Assembly: GCA_964348685.1 (NCBI GenBank) | Contig: CAYGDM010000011.1 | Coordinates: 1 to 23,875 of the forward strand | Direction: 5' to 3' | DNA length: 23,875 bases | Source: DALYDP01 sp964348685 | Lineage (GTDB): Bacteria; Patescibacteriota; Gracilibacteria; Peribacterales; Peribacteraceae | Part shown: positions 15,289-21,823 of the stretch, piece by piece | How the letters are laid out: each line of letters opens with the position of its first letter | How positions within the stretch are numbered: the stretch's first letter is position 1 | The notes under the pieces: model-generated | The model's input: the letters and a program-made list of their open reading frames with translations, nothing else | What the model was told of the DNA's origin: nothing | Databases searched by the model: none | Program-made: the position numbers and the translations under genes

Positions 15289-16947
15289 TTAGGAATGTTT
15301 CTTCTTCTCTTCGTGATAAACCATCTCTAAGTTCACGTCCCAAAGGTTTGATTTGTCGGTCCTGCCCGCGATGATGTTGTCGACCGCGAGCATCGCCGTG
15401 AGCATGCTGTGATCTTGGTTGTTGTAGCGGTGCATGCCGTTGCGGCCGATGAGGAAGAGGTTCGGGATCGTTTCGACGAACTCACGCACGACGTGCAGCT
15501 GGTCGTAGCTGCCGATGTACGCGGGGTAGGCTTTCGGCATCCGCAGGACGCACGCGTCGAGCAGATCTTCATTTTTGGCGAAGCCGATCGCCTCCATCTC
15601 GCGTATGCCCAACTCAATAAGGTCCTTGTCATCCATCACCCACAAATCCCCTCCTTCGTTCACGAAGTATTCGAGACCGATCCAGACGGTCTTCGGGTCG
15701 GCCACCATGTACGGGCTCCAGTTGTTGAAAATCTGGATGCGCCCCACGCGCACGCCGGCATCCTGAACGTAAATCCAGTTGTCGGGCACGTCGGTGGCGG
15801 GTTTCTTCTTTTTTTCTTCCACATGCAGCTTCGTGAGCAAAAGCCCGACCGTGAGGAAATCGCGGTAATGCAGGCCCTCGGCCACTTCGACAACGCGCGG
15901 CGACGGATGCGGCGTCATCATCCCCGCGAGGTGCTTGATCGGCATCGTCGAGAAGAAGTAGTCGCATGCCTGTTCCGTCGTGTTCCCGGTCGTCACGTCT
16001 TCGAGCATCACACGCGTCACTTTTCCGTTCTCCGTGTGAACGCCGCTCACGCGCGTGTTCATCTTCACCTCGCCGCCGGCCTGCACGACCTGCTTCGCGA
16101 CCGTTTCCCACATCTGGCCAGGACCGAACTTCGGGTAAAAAAACCGCGTAATCAGGCTCGTTTCGCGCTCACGCTGCTTCTTTTGGAATTCGGTCGAGAG
16201 CAAATCCTGCACGGCGTCGGCCACCGCGCGCTTGAGCGAGAGGCCCTTCACGCGCTGCGCGCCCCAGTCGGCGCGGATCTGCGACACGGGCACGCCCCAT
16301 ACTTTCTCGGTGTATGCCTCGAAGAACGTCGCGTAGAGGCGGTCGCCGAAACGGTTCTTGTAGAACGCGTCGAGGTACGTTTCGTCTTTGAGCGGAAAAA
16401 GCTGCCGTTTGATATAGGAACAGCCGATGAGGAACGTGTTCCACAACCCGAGCCGGCGCGCGATCGTGAGAGTGATGCCGAGCGGATACGGAAAGAAGTG
16501 ACGCTTGTAGAAGATGCGGCTCAGGCGCGGCCGTTGGAGCATGACGTCGTCTTCCTTCTCCGGATCCGGCGCGGGGCGTTCGACGGTCGTTCCTTCAACG
16601 GTCCAACCGTCGCCGGGCTCAGGAAGACATTCGGGGCAAAGATACGTGAGCACCGCGCGCGTGGCGTAGTCGATGTCGTGCTTCTTTTGGGCGGTATCAA
16701 ACGCCGGGGCGCCTTGCGGCGGCAGAATGTTGAACCACCAATCCATCACGCGCTTGTCCTTGCTGAAAAAGCGGTGCCCGCCGATATCGATGCGGTTCCC
16801 TTTATAATTAAACGTCTGAGCGATGCCGCCGATCATGTCGGTCGATTCGCAGACGATCGGATGGATATCCGTCCGCTTGATGAGCTCGTAGGCTGCGGTG
16901 AGCCCGGCTGGTCCTCCTCCGGCGATGATCGCGACTTTCGGTTGCAT
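15289..16947 (-). CDS. UDP-galactopyranose-mutase-like FAD-dependent oxidoreductase
   Basis: A 552-residue soluble flavoprotein. The N-terminal Rossmann motif is VAIIAGGGPAGLTAAYEL (GGGPAG about 10-15), with an acidic residue in VCES binding the FAD ribose. GNRIDIGGHRFFSK (about 50-63) is the hallmark of the GLF / protoporphyrinogen-oxidase-like branch. The C-terminal FAD-binding segment is NLFLIGRNGMHRYNNQDHSM. A divergent insert (about 100-145) contains CPECLPEPGDGW. Relatives are annotated as UDP-galactopyranose mutase-like or amine oxidase-like and often occur in glycan clusters. The exact reaction cannot be assigned. It is longer than true Glf (about 370-400). The start MQPKVA was chosen because it is directly before the FAD motif and 8 nt from a -10 element. 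Confidence 0.8.
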   Translation of the reverse strand: MQPKVAIIAGGGPAGLTAAYELIKRTDIHPIVCESTDMIGGIAQTFNYKGNRIDIGGHRFFSKDKRVMDWWFNILPPQGAPAFDTAQKKHDIDYATRAVLTYLCPECLPEPGDGWTVEGTTVERPAPDPEKEDDVMLQRPRLSRIFYKRHFFPYPLGITLTIARRLGLWNTFLIGCSYIKRQLFPLKDETYLDAFYKNRFGDRLYATFFEAYTEKVWGVPVSQIRADWGAQRVKGLSLKRAVADAVQDLLSTEFQKKQRERETSLITRFFYPKFGPGQMWETVAKQVVQAGGEVKMNTRVSGVHTENGKVTRVMLEDVTTGNTTEQACDYFFSTMPIKHLAGMMTPHPSPRVVEVAEGLHYRDFLTVGLLLTKLHVEEKKKKPATDVPDNWIYVQDAGVRVGRIQIFNNWSPYMVADPKTVWIGLEYFVNEGGDLWVMDDKDLIELGIREMEAIGFAKNEDLLDACVLRMPKAYPAYIGSYDQLHVVREFVETIPNLFLIGRNGMHRYNNQDHSMLTAMLAVDNIIAGRTDKSNLWDVNLEMVYHEEKKKHS

Positions 16948-16955
16948 GCCGCGAC

Positions 16956-16961
16956 AGTCTA
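16956..16961 (-). promoter_or_regulatory. Flavoprotein gene -10 element
   Basis: TAGACT on the minus strand ends 8 nt before the ATG, with flanking sequence very like the gyrB -10 (TAGACTGTCG in both). No convincing -35 was found at 16-18 nt. Confidence 0.4.
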
Positions 16962-16991
16962 CTGCTTTCTTCCGCATGGAACACGCTGATC

Positions 16992-17021
16992 TTGTTGGAA
17001 CCGCACAACCGCGCATATAGT
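16992..17021 (+). promoter_or_regulatory. TMTC-like gene promoter, leaderless
   Basis: TTGTTG (16992-16997) and TATAGT (17016-17021), spacer 18 nt. The -10 ends 7 nt before the ATG, so the transcript should start at or next to the start codon. Confidence 0.55.
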
Positions 17022-17028
17022 CCGATTC

Positions 17029-18957
17029 ATGCACGACGAACCGTCGCCCCTCCCGATACTCCCGTCCGTTGCGGCGCGCTCCGTCATCGCGACTTTTTTC
17101 TTCTTCGTGTGCTTCGTCGTCTACGGGCAATCTCTCGAAAACAGCTTCGTCCGGTTCGATGACGGGGCGCTCATCTTCGAAAACCCCATGACCCGCGGGA
17201 TCACCATGGAGAACGTCGCGGAAGCGTTCACGAGCTACGACCCCGAGCTCTACATCCCTCTCACGTTCCTGAGTTACCAGATCGACTACGAACTCGGCGG
17301 AATCGACCCGTTCGTGTACCACCTCCATCGACTGCTATTGCATAGCCTGAACGCCATACTGATCGCATGGATCGCGTTCCTCCTCTCGTCATCGGGACGC
17401 GTCGGAATGATCGCGGGAATATTTTGGGCCATACACCCTCTCAACACCGAAGCAGTCGCATGGGCGTCGGCACTAAAAGACGTGCAATCGACGACGTTTT
17501 TCCTCGGATCCCTCATCGCGTACCTGTACTACCGATCGACCGGAAACGGCATAACGTACTGGCTCAGTATCATGCTCTTCGCGCTCGGGCTCCTTTCGAA
17601 GGTCATGGTCGTCACGCTTCCGGTGGTATTGCTCTTACTCGACTGGAGAAACGGCCGCGCATGGTCCGCGCGCGTCGTGCTCGAAAAATGGCCGTACTTC
17701 GGGCTCGCGGCGTTGTTCGGCGTCATCGCGGTCGTAGGAAAGACCGAGATCATCGCGAGCATGACCGTCGTCGAAACCGCGCTCATGGCGGCCAAAAGCA
17801 CCGTGTTCTACCTTCAGAAGCTTGTACTGCCCGCGAACCTCTCCGTGCTATACCCGTACGACGAATACGTTACGATCGCCTCCCCCGATTTCTTCCTCCC
17901 GATCATCGGAGTGTTGCTCATCGCCGGAGCGGCGGTGTACGCCCGAACATTCACGCGTGACATTCCCTTCGCCGTCGCATTCTACCTCATCACGCTGATT
18001 CCGACGTTCTCCAACTTCTCGAAGGCGGGCGCCGTTTTCGTCGCATCCGACCGCTACGCGTACATTCCTTCGATCGGCTTCTTTTTCCTCTTCGCCGTTT
18101 TCGTCGAACGCCTGCTCTCCTTGCCCGGTCGCCGATCGCACATGCGATCGCGCGCGTATGCGATCGGATCGGCCTTAACCGTGGCCCTCCTGTTGCTGTC
18201 GTGGCTCGCCCACGCGCAATCCACCCTATGGCACGACACGGAATCACTCTTCGCGAACGTCCTGCGCCAATACCCGACGTCGTTCATCGCGCGCAACAAC
18301 CTGGGTAACATGTACCTGCGACAACAGCGATGGGACGATGCCATCCGCGAATTCGAACAAGGCCTGCGATACAAGCAGAACGTGACGCTCTATAACAACC
18401 TTGCACGAGCGTACGGAAAAAAAAGACTTGTGGGCAAAGCGGAAGAATACTTCAACGAATCGCTCGTGCTGGAACCGAAAAACCATGAAACGTACGTCGA
18501 ATTTGCGAAGATGTACGGGGAAAACGGACGCATCGACGAAGCGCTCGCCACATACGAAAAAGCCATCGACATGCACCCCGGCTACGCAGTCGCCTACCTC
18601 AACCGTGGATCGCTGCTGGTCAATATCGATCGTATCGACGAAGGGGTCGCTGACCTGGAGAAAGTCATCGAACTCGATCCGGACATTCCGCAAGCCTACT
18701 ACAACCTCGGCATCGCACGGATGTTCCATGGAGACATCACGGGGGCGATCGCGCTCTATGAGACCGCGGTAACGTTGAAACCGGAATTCTACGAAGCTCA
18801 CTTCAACCTCGGCAAACTGTATGCGAAGGAAGGCCGGCTGCACGAATCCCGGGCAGAAATGGTCACGGCGCTCGGAATCAAACCAGGCAACGCAACGATC
18901 GAACAAGCGATCAAGCAGATCGACGAGGCGATTGCGGCACAAGAAGACCAGCGCTGA
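17029..18957 (+). CDS. TMTC-like GT-C membrane protein with C-terminal TPR repeats
   Basis: A 642-residue protein. The N-terminal two thirds carry about ten to twelve membrane helices. The first loop has FVRFDDGALIFENP (acidic pair D44/D45), then YIPLTFLSYQIDYELGG, VYHLHRLLLHSLNA, AIHPLNTEAVAWASALKDV and LLSKVMVVTLPVVLLLLDW. This is the DUF1736/TMTC pattern of O-mannosyltransferases. Residues about 415-625 contain six TPR units (ARNNLGNMY, LYNNLARAY, TYVEFAKMY, AYLNRGSLL, AYYNLGIAR, AHFNLGKLY). In eukaryotic TMTCs the TPRs sit beside a catalytic GT-C core and guide protein O-mannosylation; here that is an inference by family. With the PMT gene this makes two candidate protein O-glycosyltransferases in one island. 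Confidence 0.87.
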   Translation: MHDEPSPLPILPSVAARSVIATFFFFVCFVVYGQSLENSFVRFDDGALIFENPMTRGITMENVAEAFTSYDPELYIPLTFLSYQIDYELGGIDPFVYHLHRLLLHSLNAILIAWIAFLLSSSGRVGMIAGIFWAIHPLNTEAVAWASALKDVQSTTFFLGSLIAYLYYRSTGNGITYWLSIMLFALGLLSKVMVVTLPVVLLLLDWRNGRAWSARVVLEKWPYFGLAALFGVIAVVGKTEIIASMTVVETALMAAKSTVFYLQKLVLPANLSVLYPYDEYVTIASPDFFLPIIGVLLIAGAAVYARTFTRDIPFAVAFYLITLIPTFSNFSKAGAVFVASDRYAYIPSIGFFFLFAVFVERLLSLPGRRSHMRSRAYAIGSALTVALLLLSWLAHAQSTLWHDTESLFANVLRQYPTSFIARNNLGNMYLRQQRWDDAIREFEQGLRYKQNVTLYNNLARAYGKKRLVGKAEEYFNESLVLEPKNHETYVEFAKMYGENGRIDEALATYEKAIDMHPGYAVAYLNRGSLLVNIDRIDEGVADLEKVIELDPDIPQAYYNLGIARMFHGDITGAIALYETAVTLKPEFYEAHFNLGKLYAKEGRLHESRAEMVTALGIKPGNATIEQAIKQIDEAIAAQEDQR

Positions 18958-18960
18958 CGA

Positions 18961-18989
18961 TCGACAAATCCGCCGGAACGGTGCATGCT
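18961..18989 (+). promoter_or_regulatory. Candidate glyS promoter
   Basis: TCGACA (18961-18966, 5 of 6 to consensus) and CATGCT (18984-18989, 3 of 6), spacer 17 nt. A 32-nt stretch to the ATG ends in a pyrimidine-rich run with no Shine-Dalgarno. The weak -10 lowers confidence. Confidence 0.35.
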
Positions 18990-19021
18990 GCACAAGCACT
19001 CTCATCCTTTTCTTCTTTCCA

Positions 19022-20431
19022 ATGGAATCGGTAACGCTCGACAAACTGGTATCTCTCTGCAAACGGCGTGGCTTCGTGTTTCCGGGTTCGGAAATTTACG
19101 GCGGCCTTGCGAACACGTGGGACTACGGCCCGCTTGGCGTGGAATTGAAAAACAACATCAAGCGCGCGTGGTGGAAGAAATTCGTGCACAAGCGCATCGA
19201 CATGGTGGGCCTCGACGCGGCGATCCTCATGAACCCGAAAGCATGGGAGGCGAGCGGCCACGTCAGCAACTTCGCAGACCCCCTCATCGACTGCAAAGCA
19301 TGCAAGCAGCGCTTCCGCGGCGACAAGCTCATCGAAGAAAAGCTCGGCGTCGAAGCGGCGGCCGTGCTCAAGCTTGAACAGGTGGAACCGATGCTCACGG
19401 CCGAGAAGATCCCCTGCCCCAACTGCGGCAAAGTCGATTGGACGCCCGCAAAGAAGTTCAACCTCATGTTCAAAACACAGCAAGGCGTCGTGGAAGGAGA
19501 AGGAACCGACATCTACCTCCGCCCCGAAACCGCGCAGGGCATCTTCGTGAACTTCAAGAACATCGCCATGACCTCGCGCAAGCGCCTGCCGTTCGGCGTC
19601 GCGCAGATCGGCAAAGCGTTCCGCAACGAGATCACGCCGGGCAACTTCACGTTCCGCACGCGCGAGTTCGAGCAGATGGAAATCGAGTACTTCTTCGACC
19701 CCGAGATCACGCCATGGGAAGGCATCTTCGCCGAATGGAAGAAGGACACGTGGGATTTCCTCACCGTCACACTCGGCATCAAGGCCGAGAACCTCCGCTT
19801 CCGCGACCATGAATCAGACGAATTGAGCCATTACTCGAAGGGCACGACGGACGTGGAATACAAATTCCCCTGGGGCTGGGGGGAGCTCTGCGCCGCAGCG
19901 GCGTACCGCACCGATTTCGACCTCAAGCAACACCAGGCGTTCAGCGGCGAAGACATGCAGTACACCGACCCCGACGAGCCGACGCGCAAAATCATCCCGC
20001 ACGTCATGGAACCGTCGTTCGGCGTCGACCGCATCACGCTCGCCGTCATGCTCGATGCATACGATGAAGAGACGTTGGCCGAAGATGACGTCCGAACCGT
20101 CATGCACATCTCAAAAAATGTTGCGCCGATGAAAGTGGCAGTCCTCCCTCTCAGCAAAAAAGAACCGCTCATCGAAAAAGCGAAGCAAGTCCGCGCAATG
20201 CTCGTCGACGAGCTGGACGCGAACGTCGACTTCGACGTCACGGGCTCCATCGGCAAGCGCTACCGCCGCCAGGACGAAACCGGCACGCCGAAATGCGTGA
20301 CGATCGACTTCGGCACCGTCGGCGAAGATCCGGCCCAGGGCGAGACGGACACCGTCACCGTCCGCGACCGCGACACGCAGGAACAAGTGCGCATGCCGAT
20401 CGGCGAGCTGGCGGCATACCTTCGCGCATAA
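19022..20431 (+). CDS. glyS: Glycyl-tRNA synthetase, single-chain class II
   Basis: A 469-residue class II synthetase that charges tRNA-Gly in the cytoplasm. It is the homodimeric alpha2 type, not the alpha/beta type. Features include GSEIYGGLANTWDYGPLGVEL (about 22-42), RPETAQGIFVNF (about 167-178), motif 2 as GKAFRNEITPGNFTFRTREFEQME (about 197-220) and motif 3 as EPSFGVDRI. The C-terminal anticodon-binding domain begins near APMKVAVLPL. Two Cys pairs, CKAC (91-94) and CPNC (132-135), form a probable zinc-binding insert. The start MESVTLDKLVSLCKRRGFVF matches the family N-terminus; an upstream in-frame extension overlaps the TPR gene and is not credible. The DUF1232 gene begins 1 nt after the stop. 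Confidence 0.96.
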   Translation: MESVTLDKLVSLCKRRGFVFPGSEIYGGLANTWDYGPLGVELKNNIKRAWWKKFVHKRIDMVGLDAAILMNPKAWEASGHVSNFADPLIDCKACKQRFRGDKLIEEKLGVEAAAVLKLEQVEPMLTAEKIPCPNCGKVDWTPAKKFNLMFKTQQGVVEGEGTDIYLRPETAQGIFVNFKNIAMTSRKRLPFGVAQIGKAFRNEITPGNFTFRTREFEQMEIEYFFDPEITPWEGIFAEWKKDTWDFLTVTLGIKAENLRFRDHESDELSHYSKGTTDVEYKFPWGWGELCAAAAYRTDFDLKQHQAFSGEDMQYTDPDEPTRKIIPHVMEPSFGVDRITLAVMLDAYDEETLAEDDVRTVMHISKNVAPMKVAVLPLSKKEPLIEKAKQVRAMLVDELDANVDFDVTGSIGKRYRRQDETGTPKCVTIDFGTVGEDPAQGETDTVTVRDRDTQEQVRMPIGELAAYLRA

Positions 20432-20432
20432 C

Positions 20433-20705
20433 ATGCTCACGCGCCTCGGAAAACTCTTCCTCCTCTGGCGATCGCTCGCGAATGACCACCGTACGCCGCT
20501 CGCGACGAAGGTATTCCCGTGGGCCGCGTTATTGTACCTCCTCGTGCCGATCGACATCGTCCCGGACTTCTTGCCGCTCTTCGGCCAGCTCGACGACATC
20601 GGCATCATCATGCTGCTCGTGTCGATCGCGGTGAAAGTGATTCCGAAAGACCTGTGGCACGAACACGAGAAAAAGGTGGAGCGACCGGACGTGATCGACG
20701 TCTAA
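20433..20705 (+). CDS. DUF1232 (YkvA-like) small membrane protein
   Basis: A 90-residue protein with the DUF1232 core FPWAALLYLLVPIDIVPDFLPLFGQLDDIGIIMLLVSIAVKVIP (written here only as its landmarks: PxDxVPDFLPxxGxxDD at about 39-55). It has two hydrophobic segments flanking this motif. Function is unknown in the family. Its ATG lies 1 nt after the glyS stop, so it is probably translated by coupling from the glyS mRNA. The stop codon overlaps the first arm of the following terminator hairpin. Confidence 0.85.
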   Translation: MLTRLGKLFLLWRSLANDHRTPLATKVFPWAALLYLLVPIDIVPDFLPLFGQLDDIGIIMLLVSIAVKVIPKDLWHEHEKKVERPDVIDV

Positions 20706-20737
20706 ATGACCCGAGCGGAGAACCGCCCGGGTCATTT
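20704..20737. terminator. Hairpin between glyS-DUF1232 and the first cassette, probably bidirectional
   Basis: Outer arms AAATGACCCG/CGGGTCATTT and inner arms GCGG/CCGC around an AGAA loop form a long, nearly perfect stem. The T-run is weak on either strand (the arms themselves end in TTT). It lies between converging transcripts, so it can serve both. Confidence 0.7.
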
Positions 20738-20749
20738 GGTGTTTCATGC

Positions 20750-20767
20750 CTGACGGATGACCGTCAG
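20750..20767 (-). repeat. Conserved 3' hairpin of cassette 1
   Basis: Perfect inverted repeat CTGACGG/CCGTCAG with a 4-nt loop, between the cassette-1 stop codon and the terminator hairpin. The same stem sequence occurs at the equivalent place of cassette 2 (21535-21556), with similar flanks. This shared position argues for a functional RNA element. Confidence 0.8.
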
Positions 20768-20794
20768 ACACCACGGAATCCCTGATGGAAGGAC

Positions 20795-21292
20795 CTACAT
20801 GAAGCGCAGTTCGACCGATCGCTGCGCGATTTTATCGGCTGCAGCTTCCATCGCCGCCTCCGTCGCGTACCGACCCTGCGCGCGCAGCGCCACGCGAACG
20901 TCGCCGTAGTAATTGTGGTCCTGGCTATGGGAGCCACTTGCGAACGTGTGTTCATCGCCGATGACGGCGAAGATTTCGTCCCTCGTCGTCAGTTCGGGCA
21001 GCACGATCGGCTTCTTGCTTCCACGGTTCACGTAGAAGTCGAGCATTTGGCGCGCGCCTTCTTCGATCAACGGACGCTCGCACTTCAGCTGATGCTCTTT
21101 CACGAACCGTTCAATCAGGTCCATGAAGTACGCCAGGTTGCACACCGGTTTGCCGGGGGCCGCTCGGGCGGTCCGGATGAATTCGATATGCGCGTCGAGC
21201 ATCCGAACGGAGTCCACGCGGCCACGCATCGGCGTGCGGAATTCGGGCGAACCGCTCGAACTCTTGCCATCCGTCGTTTCGGTCATTGTCAT
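20795..21292 (-). CDS. Unknown 165-residue protein of cassette 1
   Basis: I do not recognise a family. The protein is soluble with no signal peptide or membrane helix. Residues 1-25 are polar and probably disordered (MTMTETTDGKSSSG). A helical middle follows (VRMLDAHIEFIRTARAAPGK, AYFMDLIERFVKEHQLKCE), then mixed alpha/beta sequence and an Ala-rich C-terminal helix (YATEAAMEAAADKIAQRSVE). The start at 21292 was chosen because a purine tract (AAAAGGG) lies about 8 nt upstream and the region further 5' is a structured leader matching that of cassette 2. An in-frame ATG at 21364 lies inside the leader hairpin and is less likely. No similarity to the cassette-2 protein is visible. Confidence 0.7.
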   Translation of the reverse strand: MTMTETTDGKSSSGSPEFRTPMRGRVDSVRMLDAHIEFIRTARAAPGKPVCNLAYFMDLIERFVKEHQLKCERPLIEEGARQMLDFYVNRGSKKPIVLPELTTRDEIFAVIGDEHTFASGSHSQDHNYYGDVRVALRAQGRYATEAAMEAAADKIAQRSVELRFM

Positions 21293-21408
21293 ATCAGTAC
21301 CCTTTTCATTGTGTGTCGCTTCCCATCGAAGGTGATGAGGCAAGCGCCGAATGCACGATTCCATGCACTGGGCGCTTGCCTCGGAATTCCCGTGGTGTGA
21401 AACAACGT
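21293..21408 (-). promoter_or_regulatory. Structured 5' leader of cassette 1
   Basis: The leader contains a long hairpin (21337-21382). A 12-bp perfect stem GAGGCAAGCGCC/GGCGCTTGCCTC is topped by a C-C mismatch, a further 6 bp and an 8-nt loop. Immediately 5' of it in the RNA is GGAATTCCCGTGGTGT (21383-21398, plus-strand letters), which can pair with the region after the stop codon (20768-20782). The sequence aligns along its length with the cassette-2 leader. A 6-codon ORF (21309 to 21289, MKRVLI) ends with its stop overlapping the CDS start as ATGA. It could be a regulatory leader or part of a larger structured RNA. Confidence 0.7.
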
Positions 21409-21414
21409 TATTCC

Positions 21415-21442
21415 ATAATAAAACTTATTTACGATTAGTCAA
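21415..21442 (-). promoter_or_regulatory. Cassette 1 promoter
   Basis: TTGACT (21437-21442) and TATTAT (21415-21420) on the minus strand, spacer 16 nt, in an AT-rich island. Both hexamers match consensus at 5 of 6 positions. Predicted transcription start is near 21408, giving a leader of about 116 nt, unlike the leaderless genes elsewhere. Confidence 0.75.
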
Positions 21443-21457
21443 TATTGAATACATTAT

Positions 21458-21477
21458 TTGATCAAAAAAATGATCAA
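21458..21477. repeat. Inverted repeat upstream of cassette 1 promoter
   Basis: TTGATCA (21458-21464) and TGATCAA (21471-21477) around an A-run. It lies 15 nt upstream of the -35, suitable for an operator or an A-tract UP element. Also the end of the gap between the two cassettes. Confidence 0.45.
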
Positions 21478-21495
21478 CCGGAAACAATCGACGAT

Positions 21496-21522
21496 AAAAA
21501 AAAGCCCGGCACGATGCCGGGC
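21496..21522 (-). terminator. Rho-independent terminator of cassette 2
   Basis: GCCCGGC/GCCGGGC stem (21504-21510 and 21516-21522, 5-nt loop) followed on the minus strand by eight T residues (21503-21496). A textbook terminator that ends the cassette-2 transcript before the cassette-1 promoter. Confidence 0.92.
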
Positions 21523-21534
21523 ATTGAGTTCGTA

Positions 21535-21556
21535 CCTGACGGATCTAGCCGTCAGG
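21535..21556 (-). repeat. Conserved 3' hairpin of cassette 2
   Basis: Perfect inverted repeat CCTGACGG/CCGTCAGG with a 6-nt loop, just upstream of the terminator in the transcript. Homologous in sequence and place to the hairpin at 20750-20767. Confidence 0.8.
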
Positions 21557-21571
21557 CCCCTAAGGTAACCA

Positions 21572-21592
21572 CCGACAGCACTACGCTGTCGG
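21572..21592 (-). repeat. Stop-codon hairpin of cassette 2
   Basis: Perfect 8-bp stem CCGACAGC/GCTGTCGG with loop ACTAC. The TAG stop of the cassette-2 ORF falls within the loop region (21581-21583). No equivalent was found at the stop of cassette 1. Confidence 0.75.
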
Positions 21593-21823
21593 AACTGCCT
21601 GACGTTCGAGGTACGCCGCGTGCGCGAGGCGGCTCGCTTCGACTCCTGCGATGCTCGTCGCCATTTTCTTAGAGCGCGTAAGCTTAGAAGCGATAGTTGT
21701 TGTGAACCAACCGATCGTTTTCGGCTCTGCGGTCTGGCTCGCTTCGCTGATTAAGGCGTCGATCCCGCCGATTGCTCTCAAAATTGCATCGGCAGTTTGG
21801 AGCGTCCCTGGTTGCTGCATCAT
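21581..21823 (-). CDS. Unknown 80-residue protein of cassette 2
   Basis: Not recognised. It is a small helical protein (TADAILRAIGGIDALISEAS; IASKLTRSKKMATSIAGVEA; RLAHAAYLERQ) without membrane helix or signal. Support for it being real comes from its setting: a strong promoter, a long leader, a Shine-Dalgarno-like AAAGGA 6 nt before the ATG, a stop within a hairpin loop and a good terminator. Two adjacent ATG codons start it (MMQQPG); either could be used. Coding potential could not be measured here, so an ncRNA with a chance ORF remains possible. Confidence 0.6.
   Translation of the reverse strand: MMQQPGTLQTADAILRAIGGIDALISEASQTAEPKTIGWFTTTIASKLTRSKKMATSIAGVEASRLAHAAYLERQAVPTA

Noticed and set aside
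15409..16989. 526-codon plus-strand open frame
   Set aside because: Antisense to the flavoprotein gene with intact FAD motifs; no recognisable domain, shadow frame.
18821..19021. N-terminal extension of GlyRS
   Set aside because: It lies in another frame over the TPR end of the upstream gene and does not resemble any GlyRS N-terminus.
21292..21364. Longer start (ATG at 21364) for the 165-residue protein
   Set aside because: It begins inside the main leader hairpin, which is conserved in cassette 2 without a matching frame, and it lacks a ribosome site.
20742..21410. Cassette 1 as a simple MITE or IS remnant bounded by terminal inverted repeats
   Set aside because: No target-site duplication was found, and the second cassette has different pairing sequences at the same places, which fits an RNA helix better. 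Not fully excluded.
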